DNA from: Luidia sarsii
Lineage: Eukaryota > Echinodermata > Asteroidea > Paxillosida > Luidiidae
DNA length: 64,000 nt
Direction of reading: 5' to 3'
Assembly (NCBI GenBank): GCA_949987565.1
Contig: OX465115.1
Span: 2,437,959 to 2,501,958, forward strand
Shown: in pieces, positions 1-16,799 of the stretch
Position numbering within the stretch: the stretch's first letter is position 1
Layout: each line of letters begins with the position of its first letter
Made by a program: the position numbers and the translations under genes
The notes under the pieces: model-generated
Seen by the model: only the letters and a program-made list of their open reading frames with translations
What the model was told of the DNA's origin: nothing
Database searches by the model: none

Positions 1-870
1 AGCTTGACCGGGCTGAGTACGACCAAGCATATTCAGCTTTTGCGAAGTGTGCGAAATGAACGAGGCCTAGCCTTGCGCTTCAACCATAGGTGTACGAAGA
101 GGGTCGAAAAGGGCCCTTTTTCCGACACCACGCTTAGACTTTGGACATGTGCAGCTACCAATGGAGGCCTTCAAGACTCCACGGTGCTGAGCCAGTTTGC
201 TGGCTTTGGGTCAGTGATGGTATTCCACCTATATAGTTCCGTGTAATAATTGTTCGATGTAATTGTTCGACAAGAAATAAAGACAGCGAGGAGCATGCAA
301 CTTCGTGGGTTTCTCGTCGTTCCATTTCATGTGGTTGGGACGGGGTAGGGGTAGAACGATGTCAGGAAATAAATCGGAATCTGTCGACCCAATGCACGTC
401 TGCATCTGGAGAGGGTCGACGGATTCCGCGCGTTGTGATTGGCCAACTGACTCATCTGAGCACGATGAGAAGATGAGAACGTTGCTGCAAACGTGCCGAG
501 GAGAGCCAGTGACGTCACGACTCAACTGAGCACGGGGGCCAGTGTGAGATCGTGACACCGGGACAAGATGCAGCACTCGTCCGCTTGATTGGTGTTTATT
601 ATCCAAAAGAACCCTTAGAATCACAAGAACTGATTAATAGACTTGAATCCCTATTGCAAAATCAGAGAGAGGGATTCACCATAAAGAGACCGACTATGGT
701 CAAAATAATCTTACCCAACGGTCGGACGCTTTATCGTCACACAACTGAACTCGTCTGCCCGGGCACGAGACTGGCTGTCATGGCTGCAACATAACATGGT
801 TCATACAAATGTGGGGCAACACGCGGGCAATGTTTACAACAAGATCAATCCCAAATCTCACAATAGACCG
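1..870. other. No supported gene; left flank
   Basis: No exon with convincing protein similarity was found. The segment near 403-445 (containing GTGATTGGCCAAC) resembles one arm of the inverted repeat at 22676-22812, so at least part is repetitive. An 80-codon open frame at 552-794 has reasonable composition but matches nothing I recognise. Confidence 0.4.
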
Positions 871-1096
871 ATTGCACGACCGATGTTTACACGCCATCGC
901 GTGACTTAAAGTGGGTACTTTGGCATCTCATTTGGGGCAGAACAGGAGTGGAAATGAGCAAAGAAGACTATCATATTGTCCAGATTCTTCTTTGAACATT
1001 ATTTTCCGTCGCTGCTCGGTGCCAAATGAGATGCGAAAATACCTACTATAAGTCACGCGATGGCATATAAACAGTGGTCGCGCAAACTGTCAATTA
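871..1096. mobile_element. MITE with inverted ends (GTTTACA family), copy 1
   Basis: The ends are inverted repeats of each other: GTTTACACGCCATCGCG near 893 and the complementary stretch ending near 1075. The middle is also partly symmetric (GGCATCTCATTTGG against CCAAATGAGATGC). Related copies lie at about 39100-39300 and 54990-55240. No coding capacity. Class not assigned. Confidence 0.65.
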
Positions 1097-1121
1097 TTCA
1101 CACATTATAGGGACTTAATGG

Positions 1122-1390
1122 CGTAGACCTAGGTCTAGGTCTTCCCCCAATTGGAAATACACGGAGATGCGAAGGCAATAGCCCTAGCCGTATATAGCTA
1201 TGTCAGCCACTTCTGGACACGGCACAAAATTAATATACACTTCCCATTCATTTTGTGTAGCATTAGACCGTGTCCAAAACGGGCTTCCAGAGCTACGGCT
1301 AGGGCTATTGTCTCCACATGTCCGTGTATTTCCAATAGGGGGAAGACCTAGCCCTAGCTCTAGACGCCCGTTTCGGACACGGCCTTAGTC
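1122..1390. mobile_element. MITE-like inverted-repeat element
   Basis: The left arm (GACCTAGGTCTAGGTCTTCC, then TTGGAAATACACGGA) is mirrored by TCCGTGTATTTCCAA and GGAAGACCTAGCCCTAG on the right. Inner arms (CCCTAGCCGTA against ACGGCTAGGG; GGACACGG against CCGTGTCC) extend the symmetry. No ORF of note. A short non-autonomous DNA element is the best reading. Confidence 0.6.
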
Positions 1391-1821
1391 AAGACCCAAA
1401 GTGATGCGCAAGACTATTCCGATTGAAATCTCACTGTGCGCAAATAATTAGCCTATTATGCGCATGCAGCCATACTACCTACTAGCCAATCTCCGTTGAG
1501 TTAGATAATTAAAATACGTCATGATCATAAAATTGACTATTAAGAGCAAATAAAAACTGTAAATTTAGGTGATCATTGGACCTGTTCACAAGGGACTATG
1601 GAATGACCGCGTGCGGGGACGAAGTCCATTGCCCTCTGGTTACACAGAATCAGTTCCGGATCATTTACCTTATAATGGAAGCCCCAAAACGTACAAAACA
1701 AAAACACGGTGCGTCCAAAAATCCGAGACCCCGACATTTTGCACGCAATTTGCACGCAATTTCGGTTTCATGTGATTGTGTTGGGATGTTTGATTGTTTG
1801 TCTGTTATGTGTGGGTTGGGG

Positions 1822-2097
1822 TGTTTGTTTGTTTGTTTGTTTGTTTGTTTGTTTGTTTGTTTGTTTGTTTGTTTGTTTGTTTGTTTGTTTGTTTGTTTGT
1901 TTGTTTGTTTGTTTGTTTGTTTGTTTGTTTGTTTGTTTGTTTGTTTGTTTGTTTGTTTGTTTGTTTGTTTGTTTGTTTGTTTGTTTGTTTGTTTGTTTGT
2001 TTGTTTGTTTGTTTGTTTGTTTGTTTGTTTGTTTGTTTGTTTGTTTGTTTGTTTGTTTGTTTGTTTGTTTGTTTGTTTGTTTGTTTGTTTGTTTGTT
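1822..2097. repeat. (TTTG)n tetranucleotide array, about 275 bp
   Basis: Almost uninterrupted TTTG units. Open frames here (FVCL repeats on +, KQTN repeats on -) are by-products of the repeat. Confidence 0.98.
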
Positions 2098-2361
2098 TTA
2101 TTATATTTATGGAGGGCGGACATTGGGTTCGAGTTTTTTTTCAATTAGGGGTTTATATTTGGTATTTAATGGTCTTTAACTGGCAGGAATTCGATATTAG
2201 GTTGACTTCAAATTCATTTTTGAGTGGGGTCTGTATGTTGCTGAATAATTATCTGTATTTTGTCCTTTTTTTTTAATCTATACACTTGGTTCTGTAGTCT
2301 GTATAATGCTTGCATAAGTCAAACATTTGAGATTTGAAGGTTTGCTTGGTGAGAATATCAG

Positions 2362-2519
2362 GATAAATAGGTTTGCGGAGACACCATGTAAATTCTCTTT
2401 TGTGAGTAAGTGTGGTTCTGAAAAGAACCGGAGGAACTCACGAGTTCCTCCGGTTCTTTTCAGAACCACACTTACTCACAAAAGAGAATTTACATGGTGT
2501 CTCCGCAAACCTATTTATC
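2362..2519. repeat. 158-bp near-perfect palindrome with two histone-type stem-loops
   Basis: Two 78-bp arms match base for base around a 2-nt centre at 2440/2441. Each arm contains GGTTCTTTTCAGAACC, which fits the histone mRNA 3' stem-loop consensus GGYYYTTHTHARRRCC. It is followed by ACAC and a purine-rich stretch (AAAAGAGA) placed like a U7-dependent downstream element. Diverged single copies lie at about 22968-23110 and 26480-26595. No histone coding sequence is next to it. Confidence 0.8.
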
Positions 2520-2644
2520 ATAATCAGACATCGTTTTCTACACTAAACGGTCTACGAGAATCATGGGAAAGCCCAAGAGCAAAATGCAAAAATGGCATAG
2601 AACATTTTGACTGGACGCGGACATGAACACGAGCTGTTTGGCTT

Positions 2645-2870
2645 AACGTACCGACGCTCTTACCATCTGAGCTATGCAGCCCGGACGTAGATGGCGGCCT
2701 TCACATAATTACAGTCAGTTATCATTGGTGGGGTCGGGGCGCCAGTCAGGAGCCAACCTCCCCTCACAAATTTACAGCTGCAGCCAGGTTCACATCAAAT
2801 CGTTCCTCGCATTTGAGTGACCGCGGTGGCGGGCATAAGTCCTGGAGATAATAAGGTTGTTAATGGTTAA
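2645..2870 (-). mobile_element. tRNA-derived SINE (family A), minus strand
   Basis: On the minus strand there is a tRNA-like head with A-box-like TAGCTCAGATGGTAAGAGC. Body segments shared with other family A copies follow, including GCGCCCC and the TTAATGGTTAAATGCTTCT stretch. Diverged at the edges. Confidence 0.6.
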
Positions 2871-3145
2871 ATGCTTCTCTGAAGGTATGGTTTGCGAGCC
2901 CGACATTGACACTCAAACACTATATATATTTGCGCACTTGGTTGCTACGGCACCAACCTCGGTTTGCAAATAATCAATGATGGAAATTATGCAGACATTT
3001 CAGACTGGGCCTGTATGTCCACCATCGTCATGGCGTAACGCCTCTCACCATGTATGTAACGTGATCATCCGAATGACCTCCTGCGTCATAGCATAGACCC
3101 TGTCATTTGACATAAATATTTGAAGACCGAAGGAAGCGTTAAAAC

Positions 3146-5375
3146 ATGTCGTCAGGCAAGCGTCTGTTCCTACGTTGTCTTGGCTGGGCAAACCATCTTC
3201 TTCTAGTGGTTCAGATGTGTGTCCTGCAGAGCGTGCGATGTGAATTCACAGGTAGGAGTTATACTTATTGCAAGGTTCGACCGTTTTGGTGATATAAAAA
3301 AAAGTTGTCCCTTTTTGTTGGACTCAAATTTTTCAGTCCGTCAATGAAAAAAAAATATGAAAAGTCTTCCCTTTGACAGTTCATCCTCACCAGTCTCGGA
3401 TAATTTGAAGCATTTGTACCTCAATCAATTGAAACCTTTCTGAACCATTTAAAAAAAGAAATAAAATCCCACAATTTGGAGATTAAAGTAAATCCCTCTC
3501 TTTTTGCCAAGAAAATTTGGTGTACAACACTAAAGCAAGTATGCAAAGGTGCCTTGTCGATAAGTGAGGATTTTTGTTTCTCCATTCCATATCATTTCCA
3601 GCTTTATCTGTCCTGGATAAACCTGCATCACAAGGGACATCCCATGGCTCGGGATCATTTCCGGCAAGAAATGCTATTGACGGGAGCAACTCTACGTTCT
3701 CGCACACGGGTAGAATTTATATTTTCATTTTATTTTACTACAAGGTTTGACTTAAGCTCGGGCGACGTGTCAATACTGGTGATAATCACGATCATACAGT
3801 CGCCTCAAGGGGACAACTTTACATAAGGCTATAAGACGCGTCTGATGTAACGTCACGCACCTAGTCTTTGACAAGACATGGTAAACCAATGGGAGTTTTC
3901 ACCTCGAATTTTTGTATTTTTATACAATGCAACACGATCGGAGCGAGGGCTTCTGACAAAAGAGATGAAATTGTTTGGAAAAGAGATGAAATTGTTTGGA
4001 AAAGAGATGAAATTGTTTGGAAAAGAGATGAATTTGTTTGGAAAAGAGATGAATTTGTTTGGAAATAAAAAAAATTAATTGTATGGAAAAGAGCAATTTG
4101 CCCTAACTGATGACTGTTTATTCGATATGAAAATGGCACGAGTGTTAGTGGTGTGAACGCCAGTAGAATTGCGCATTCCTAAGTTAAACCAAATACATTA
4201 TAACAAAATTTTGCCAATCATTCGGTGGTTTATGAGTTATAATAAACGATTACTTCTAATTAAAAAATCTACAAAACCTTTTTTTTTATGAAGATCACGG
4301 AGATGCACATCCTTGGTGGCGACTAGACTTGGAAACCAGCCACCGTTTGGGGAGAATCACCGTTACCCTCAGACAAGAATGCTGTGGTAGGTTTGGGCTC
4401 AAATGAATTTCTTAGGCGTGTCTTTATTGTTAAGAAACCTCTCCTGAAAACGTGGCACAATTGTCCTTGGCGTATTCACAACAGGGGAATACCGTTTCGC
4501 TGCTGCTGTAGCACGAGCTGGCCTGAGCCCCAACTACACCGACAACCAACCGTGCGGCCTACCAGCAACCAGGGCGCAGTCCATCGATGGAGCAACGGTT
4601 GTATTCCTGTGTGATCCACCAAGGATGGCCAGATACGTCACATTGGACATCGATCCCTCCCATGCAGACAGCACCAATGCCTATCTGATGCTTGCTGAAG
4701 TGAAAGTTGATTATACAACTGGAGGATGTCCTAGGAAAACCGAAGGTAAGACTTTCGTGATAACAGACCACCGATGGCATGTATACTTCGAATACATGTT
4801 GCCACGTGTTGGATACACTGCACAGCACGATGTCAACCCATCTAACAAAAGTTCTGACTTGTCTTAGGTTTATCTCAGAAACTCCTCAACAGGTTTCCAA
4901 CTTTTCCTCTGTGGGAACTTCACTTTGTCCATGGTTTTCTGCCTCAATTGCCAGGCCCATTTCCATCAAGTCATAGATTGCCAAGGGGAGTACAAAACCT
5001 GCTCAATTTCCAAGTGTACTAACATTAGATCTGATGTAAAGCATACTCAAATGCAGGCTGCCTTGTTAATGGCTTATCAAATAAACAGTCAGCCAGTGCT
5101 CTGAAAGATCAATTTCTGAACTAATTTCGGTACTTGTTTGTGTTTCAGGTTCCTTCAGGAAGCTGGAGGGCAGAGGATGGATCGCTAGTCCCGTGCCTCT
5201 GTCCACCACCACGGTCAGATCTGTCTTGAGGTGTACTGCGTCGTGTATGCGACGTGATGACTGCAAGTCCTTTGACTACTCCTCAGCTAGCGGCCAGTGT
5301 CGTCTCTACAACCTCAACTCAGCAGACACTGAGCCAACGCTCAATTGTGAGATATCAATCTATGTCAGCATTTGA
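3146..5375 (+). CDS. Secreted F-type lectin (fucolectin-like) with C-terminal PAN/apple domain, 5 exons, 264 aa
   Basis: Exons at 3146-3251, 3602-3709, 4294-4386, 4485-4745 and 5149-5375; every intron is GT-AG and phase 1, and the total is 265 codons including TGA. Exon 1 is a signal peptide (hydrophobic LLLVVQMCVLQ, about residues 18-28). Exons 2-4 (about residues 36-188) form an F-type lectin fold: LDKPASQ...AIDG start, HPWWRLDL, then the vicinal Cys pair in RQECCGEYR and a GATVVFLCDPP...RYVTLDI end. His, exactly 24 residues, then Arg matches the family fucose motif HX24RXDX4(R/K), but Asp is Glu and the final basic position is Tyr followed by Arg. Exon 5 (190-264) is a PAN/apple-type Cys-rich module (CTASC, DCKSFDY, GQCRLYN). 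Likely role: extracellular glycan recognition; altered sugar preference is inference. No clear poly(A) signal; ATTAAA near 5548 is possible. Confidence 0.88.
3957..4067. repeat. 21-bp tandem repeat, about 5 units, in intron 2 of the lectin gene
   Basis: The unit AAATTGTTTGGAAAAGAGAT(G) is repeated with few changes. It is intronic (between 3709 and 4294). A multiple of three keeps short ORFs open, which is why it looks coding. Confidence 0.93.
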
Positions 5376-5859
5376 AGAACAAAATAATGTTGCATTGAAT
5401 TAATTAATCATTTTGTTCGCTATTTATCAAGGATTTTATCTTTATTCAAATCACCTAACCGATAAATATTATTTTGTGTCCAAAGTATAGTCAATAGTTT
5501 GAACATTACTTTATGAGCATTGGAGCATACACAGTTGATTGAAAGATATTAAAAACTGAAGTGATTTTCATGAAATTGAGGTCAATTTTGTATGTACATG
5601 TATCTTTGTCAACGATGAAACTTGTTCTCCCCATTGAGTGAGGACTGTAGATAAGATGTTCTTATACCTAACCATTAGGAATTAATAATCTTACGCGTAT
5701 TTTAATCATTAATTTATTGATCTGCATGTACATTGCTTTATATAATTGAATATTTTGTGTGTGAAATTCACACGGATGCGAAGCGTGGGACAGCTGCAAA
5801 ATGTAAACGTAGAACATTATAGCCTGGCAAAGCTGTAGGTGACTATTTGGGAAGGCAAC
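5376..5859. other. 3' flank of lectin gene, AT-rich
   Basis: Probably includes the 3' UTR. Nothing else is recognisable. Confidence 0.4.
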
Positions 5860-5960
5860 CATCTAAGGGCTGGATAGCTCAGATTGTAAACGCGCTGATA
5901 CGCAAAACCAGAGGTCACGGGTTCAACTCCCGGCCCTGTCAATATTTTCTTTGCCTTTTT
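5860..5960 (+). mobile_element. tRNA-derived SINE (family A), head and tail
   Basis: CCATCTAAGGGCTGGATAGC leads into an A-box-like TAGCTCAGATTG, and a B-box-like GGGTTCAACTCCC follows about 40 bp later. The family tail is TATTTTCTTTGCC, then a (TAAA)n run. It resembles a tRNA gene but matches the other SINE copies. Confidence 0.75.
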
Positions 5961-7160
5961 TTTCAAAATAAATAAATAAATAAATAAATATATACATTTT
6001 AAGTAGTATTATTATATGAAATGAGAATTTCAAAAAAGAAGATTGTAAGGATACTTTTCAAGTATTTTATGAACGGGACCATGTGTTTGGCTTCTGGGGA
6101 AGATTGACTTTGTATATAGACACACGGAATGAAATGAAATAGTTATAGAATTATAATTTTTTTCTTCATTTTCTTAAAAAAAAAAATACATAGGTCTATG
6201 ATATGGATATTGTGAAGCACCTAGATATGAAGAGAATCTCACCTTGGACTGAAATGCAGAATATTCTACAAAATTGGAGAATTTTGACCAATTATTTATA
6301 TCATCGTCCTAAGTGGACGTCACAGTTTGTAAAGAAACAAATCATTATTGCGTTGTCAATACATCAATATTACCCATTTGTAAATGCACTAATATAATTA
6401 TTGACAATGGAAAATGCTTTAGTTGTTTAAAAATATTTTGGAATGTTAATTTGATTTTTGAATGAGTGATTATGAGACGTAGCTATGTAAACATATCAGC
6501 GTGATTATAACAGACTGTGCAATAAAACAATTAATGTATATCGAGTAGTCAACGTTTGGACAGTTGTTCTATAATTATATTGTCGAAATTAAGGTCCTCA
6601 GCTATGGGACAGACATAAACATCCTAAAACAAATTCACAAACAACAATTCGTGCGATTTTTAGGTTTCAATCTTATGGGGTACGGAGGTTGAGAAAGGAC
6701 ATGGAAGTATAAAGACACCCTTAAAAACTGTCGTTTCTTTAGTAATACTTTGATACCGACCAATGAAACCTTGCACAAGCATAACTGATGTTCTGCGGTC
6801 AACGGTCACAGTTAGCACACACCGTCGACGAAATCTATAGGGGGCATAATACCATAAGGCCACAATATCTCACAAATAGCCCGGTCGTATTAGTGATGAA
6901 TTACACACAGTCATTTAATATCTTTACTCCACACTGCAGGGAAGCAGGGGAGGCAGGCTAACCGGTATGATGACCACAATGCCCGTTCCTCATATGGGTA
7001 TTGGAGAACTGCCAATCATGTATGTCTGAGCTACCTTCAGGGCTAAGGCAGTACGTACCCGGTAGTACCTGATCACATCCTGCAAATATTCGATGCATAT
7101 GACGCAATGAGTATAATGGGGCTACTTGTAATTGTAGATTTTTGCTTTTCTTAATTCTGT
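5961..7160. other. AT-rich intergenic, nothing recognised
   Basis: No exon, RNA gene or clear repeat identified. Confidence 0.4.
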
Positions 7161-7167
7161 GTTCACT

Positions 7168-7735
7168 GTAGGTTTAAAGCCCCTACATAACATTTGTCGA
7201 GGTCAAAGAATAGCATCTATACGTTGTCTGATCCAACATTGAACGCGTTGAACGTAAAGTTTAATTAAGGCGTCTACGGCACGCCACGGCCGGGTACGTG
7301 CGTATTCGTCATTTGTCAATAATTATTGATTCCAAACGCGCTAACTGTTGCCCCTTACCAAGGAACGCCTGTTAAAGCCCCTACACAACATTGGTCGAGG
7401 TCAAAGAATAGCATCCATACGTTGTCTGATCCAACATATGCATGAAATAGCACACCTGTGAAAATTTCAGCTCAATCCGCCAACCGAGTCTCGAGAAAAT
7501 CGTGAAAACCGCTTCATTCGTTTCGCGAAAATGCAGCATTCAACGCCGTACTGTTCCGAAAAACAGTTTGGTGTTTGTTAAGGTCTCGGTAAATGTCTTG
7601 GACATTTTGAAGTGTAACCCCCGTCCCCTGGATAGTTTGAGTTATGCTTTAACATTATGGAGTTCAATTGAGGTATTTCGATGTTGACAGTGCAAGTTCA
7701 CCCTTTTGTGCTGTAGTCTTTAAAGGGATGGTACA
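7168..7735. mobile_element. AAGCCCCTACACAACATTGG MITE family, partial copies
   Basis: Two starts (TTTAAAGCCCCTACATAACA at about 7172 and TTAAAGCCCCTACACAACAT at about 7373) share the next 70 bp. The second continues with the body found at 16800-17161 (CCAACCGAGTCTCGAGAAAA). The right end is degraded near 7735. Confidence 0.65.
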
Positions 7736-7824
7736 CAATATTTGCATTTAGCGCTCAAAAACCTGTCGTTTTCGAGAAGAGAAAAATAGGATTTCCTTTC
7801 ACAAATGACGCCATCAAAATATAT

Positions 7825-7990
7825 TTTTGGACGTTTCGATCCGAGCAGGACCTTTCTCGAAGTGAGTAAGGCATTATATATGTTCTGCTAGGAATCATCA
7901 GGCTCTCCTATTTTATGATATTCGCTTGTTGGTAATTTTAGTCAGTAATCAGTTTGCAACACTTTTGCATATTACTATATTCCTTGACCT
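7825..7990. mobile_element. Degenerate foldback element fragment
   Basis: Contains GACGTTTCGATCC, AGCAGGACCTTTCTC and AATTTTAGTCAGTAATCAGT, diagnostic pieces of the foldback family at 24451, 31856, 46850 and 49944. Confidence 0.5.
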
Positions 7991-8324
7991 TCGCAAAAGG
8001 TGAACCACACCTTTAATTTGTTTGCTTGTATGTTTGGGTGTTGGGATGTTTGATTGTTTGTGTGTTATGTGTGGGTTGGGGTGTGCGTGTGTGTTTTAAT
8101 CACCATGTGTTAGACCTAATCAGTTTCCCGGTTCCCCAACGGAAAAGTTTTGTTTGCAGAAACGATAGCTCGGGATATTTTTTGTTTCCATTTCCCCTCC
8201 TGAAGATAGGATGAAATAAACTTTGAGCATCTTATCATCCCAAAAAATAACGGATAACTTGCCGGGGAAGGTTTTTATTTTTAAAGAGGAATATGCAAAA
8301 AAAACCGGATTTATACTTCAATGA

Positions 8325-8480
8325 GGCCTTGCCATGCTCGACTTGATAAGCACTGAGTGCTGATCGGTGCTTTGCCCGGTGCCTGATGGAGAAATTCGGG
8401 CAGCTCGGACGGGATTCGAACCCACTTTCTAGTGCAGACGTGCTAACCATTTTTGACCACCGAACTGGTCGAGCCGCATT
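8325..8480 (-). mobile_element. tRNA-derived SINE (family B), minus strand
   Basis: Reading the minus strand: a tRNA-like head with GGTGGTCAAAAATGGTTAGC, B-box-like GGGTTCGAATCCC, then TCCATCAGGCACCGGGCAAA and a CACTCAGTGCTTAT tail. A second copy lies on the plus strand at about 60285-60420. Confidence 0.6.
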
Positions 8481-8689
8481 GCTGCGTCAAGGAGAATGTG
8501 CGGTAATTCAATGAGGGTTTTGCCCTCAGCGTGACAGTCACTGAGTGCTCAGTGCTTCGCCCGAAACCACTCCGTGCTTACCACGGCTTACTTGCTAAAA
8601 TTACCCAAATGAGAATATCACATAGGCCTATAATTATAGGCAGGCCTGGAAATTCCATCCTAGCAGGAAACACTATAGGCCCTTTTCCC

Positions 8690-8900
8690 TTACAATCTGA
8701 GGATATCCAGCCCTTAGATGGTGGCCTTCACTAATAGTCGACTAGCCATTTGCCGGAGTGGGGGCGCCCGTCAGAAGCAATTCAACCATTAACTGCCGTA
8801 TATCTCCAAGGATCACACACCTGCTTTCATTCAGATACGAATCAATTCTTGTAATCCTGGCCACAGCAACACCGGGATCACACGAAGTGTATGTTGTTTT
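8690..8900 (-). mobile_element. SINE family A body, minus strand
   Basis: The minus-strand reading gives TTAATGGTTGAATTGCTTCT, then the GGCGCCCCC block, then the GGCCACCATCTAAGGGCTGG lead-in to the head. The tRNA-like head itself is lost. Close to the copy at 25862-26045. Confidence 0.6.
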
Positions 8901-9397
8901 GGTTTCGTTACATTTAAATCAAACATATAAAGGAACAACTGACTTGAAACAATTCTGAAAAATGGCCAAGAACACTTGACTGCACAAGGTCATGTATCAC
9001 CCTTTGTTTCCGTATGTTATACGTCCAACTGGTTCGAACTTGACAGTGCGGCTATCTTGCCGTTCTGCCGATCACCGTTGGTGATAATGTCGTCGATATA
9101 CACGTGCGAACCGCCAGGTTGTTACCACTGATAATATAATAACCAACGCCTGTAATATCACTAAGCGATAATGTGTCAAAATTTGACCGGCACTGTATCC
9201 CTAACCGATAAGGAAACACAAGTCGATCCCACCCCAGCCGACAAAACATTATTGAAAGGTTGACAAAGTTTTCCTTGTCATTATCTTTGTTCACAAGGTC
9301 CTAGTCAGTTTTTCTTTTATCTAGTTGCCATTTTTCAAAATTGTTAAAAGGTTCCTAGTATTTTTTTTTCCTTTATCTGTTTGATTTAAATTGAAAA
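8901..9397. other. Intergenic, nothing recognised
   Basis: No supported feature. Confidence 0.4.
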
Positions 9398-10120
9398 CGC
9401 TGCATCCACTTTGTGTGGTCCCCGAGCTGCTGCAGCCTGGTTTACAACAATTGGTTGCTTGCATCTGAATGAAAGCAGCCACGTAGATTTACAGCAGTTA
9501 ATGACTGAATAATAATGATAATATAACATTTATAAGGCGCTTAATACGGCTGTTTCTAAGCGCACCAATGTCTGTCAACAAAATACAAATCAGAACATGG
9601 GTAAATACATAACACAATACAACAAATGATGTCAAGTATACGAGGAATAAGATGGTGTGCAGCTCCCTCGACCGACACACAACTTATCCTTTGAGGAATT
9701 TAACTATGAATTAAAAAGGTGTGTTTTCAACAAGATCTGAAACTGGTCAAGGGAATGTGTTTTATGAATATGCACTGGTAGTTTGTTCCAAAGACTAAGG
9801 GCAATTACTGAAAAAGCACGGTCGCTGTATCTAGTACACGTCCGAGGTCCAAGGGTTCATTGGAAGGTTGATGATGATCGAAGTGATCTCAAAGAAGTAG
9901 AAGAACGCAAGGAAATCAATTCTGTGAGATATTCAGGGGCAAGACCTCCACCAAGGCAAAGACTATAGCTCACTAATTTGCGAGGGCCACCATCCAAATT
10001 CTGGATAGCTCAGATGGTGAGAGCGCCGGTACGCAAAACGGGTCTCGGGTTCAAGTCCCAGTGCAGTCAAAGTTTTCTTAAAATGGTTTAAAAGTTTCAA
10101 GTCAGTTTTTCCTTTATTTG
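9398..10120 (+). mobile_element. SINE family A pieces flanking another interspersed repeat
   Basis: 9398-9508 is the SINE A body (GCATCCACTTTGTGTGGTCC, CCCGAGCTGC). 9985-10120 is the tRNA-like head (GGATAGCTCAGATGGTGAGA, GGGTTCAAGTCCC) plus the tail. The 480 bp between begin with ATAACATTTATAAGGCGCTT. A SINE split by a later insertion would explain this layout, but that is inference. Confidence 0.5.
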
Positions 10121-10354
10121 TTTTATGCATTATAGGTTAGAACATTTCCTACAATATAGGTCAAATTGTGTTACATTCAGTATCAGTCAAGCGGTGATAC
10201 ATTATCGATCACTGATACGTAAGGGGTTGGTTCTTACGTTATCAGTTTTGACACAGGTGCCTATCTGTAAGGGTATGGGGGTGATCGTTGCACCGCCCCT
10301 GTTTTTACCGCCCTTTGAGAATCGCTGCCACGCAGTTGTCAGCGGTCCTGAAAG

Positions 10355-10362
10355 TATAAAAG
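10355..10362 (+). promoter_or_regulatory. TATA box of the trypsin gene
   Basis: TATAAAAG lies 100 bp before the ATG at 10462, implying a transcription start near 10385 and a 5' UTR of about 75 nt. A strong TATA box is common for highly expressed digestive proteases. Confidence 0.75.
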
Positions 10363-10461
10363 TTCGGCGGACCGACCAGCCATCACCCAATCCGAATCCG
10401 GGGCGGTGAAGACTAGCGAGTATCTGCATTTGGACGAGCAACCCGGTATCAACCCATCATC

Positions 10462-16035
<5,574 letters not shown>

Positions 16036-16241
16036 GATGGTTGGTGGTCGCTCACAGACCTCACCAGGCTCCTTCTCCGTGCCCACACACACACACACTA
16101 CCCTCCACAGAGCCAGATAGATGGGGCCGATGCTAGAATAGAGAGTGTGTGTATGGCTGGGGCTGTCTCGGTGCGAGTTGGGAGACTCCACAATACCTCT
16201 ACGTCTAAAGTGGATTAATTTTTGGAAAACTAAATTGAACG

Positions 16242-16247
16242 AATAAA
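16242..16247 (+). promoter_or_regulatory. Poly(A) signal of the trypsin gene
   Basis: AATAAA lies 207 nt past the TAA stop, giving a compact 3' UTR. Confidence 0.75.
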
Positions 16248-16797
16248 CGAAAGGGCACTTATTGAATTTGAACTGAGTGGATCTAACCTCTTCCTCCTTG
16301 ATGATTTAAATGTATCTAGAGGCCTTCGCGAAGCACGGGCTAGGGCTCAGGCTCAGACTAAGGCTTTTGGGCCAGGACCGGGCTGAGTATGGCCAAGCAT
16401 ATGTGACCAGCTCTGTGAAATTGAATCAGATATAAAATTGGGATATCTACATAGCTGGATAGAACTTATCAACAGCTTCATTTAGGTGTTTGTTAGATAT
16501 GCATAGCATGTTGCACTCCGGAGAAATGGGAGTTTCCAAAATCCCTGTTTTTCATCTCCACCAAAACTCTTAACAGAGAAAACAAGCATTGAAGATTTAT
16601 ACTGTATTGTCAGGCATGCATCCTAAGAAGTTTCTTTCGTCAATGCAAATTGCTACTTCTCATGATGTATTAAGAAAGTTAAGAACCTAAAGAATTAAAC
16701 GAGGCAATTTTCGGCGCCTATTTCCCAGGCAAACAGCTGCGCTGCACGTTAAATGTAACACTTCAGCAGTGAAAAGGATTTTTTTTCCTTCTTCTTC
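16248..16797. other. Intergenic, mostly unrecognised
   Basis: 16350-16400 (GGGCTCAGGCTCAGACTAAG, then CGGGCTGAGTATGGCCAAGC) resembles hexamer-rich MITE ends and the first bases of the window. Nothing else identified. Confidence 0.4.
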
Positions 16798-16799
16798 TA

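Noticed and set aside
552..794. 80-codon ORF near the left edge
   Set aside because: Composition is acceptable but there is no recognisable domain, splice context or conserved motif to support it.
1576..2276. Phe-Val-Cys-Leu and Lys-Gln-Thr-Asn repeat proteins
   Set aside because: Pure translation of the (TTTG)n array in all frames.
10003..10075. Possible tRNA gene (A box and B box present)
   Set aside because: The same head, with the same flanking body and tail, recurs at several loci; it is a tRNA-derived SINE and the stems do not pair well.
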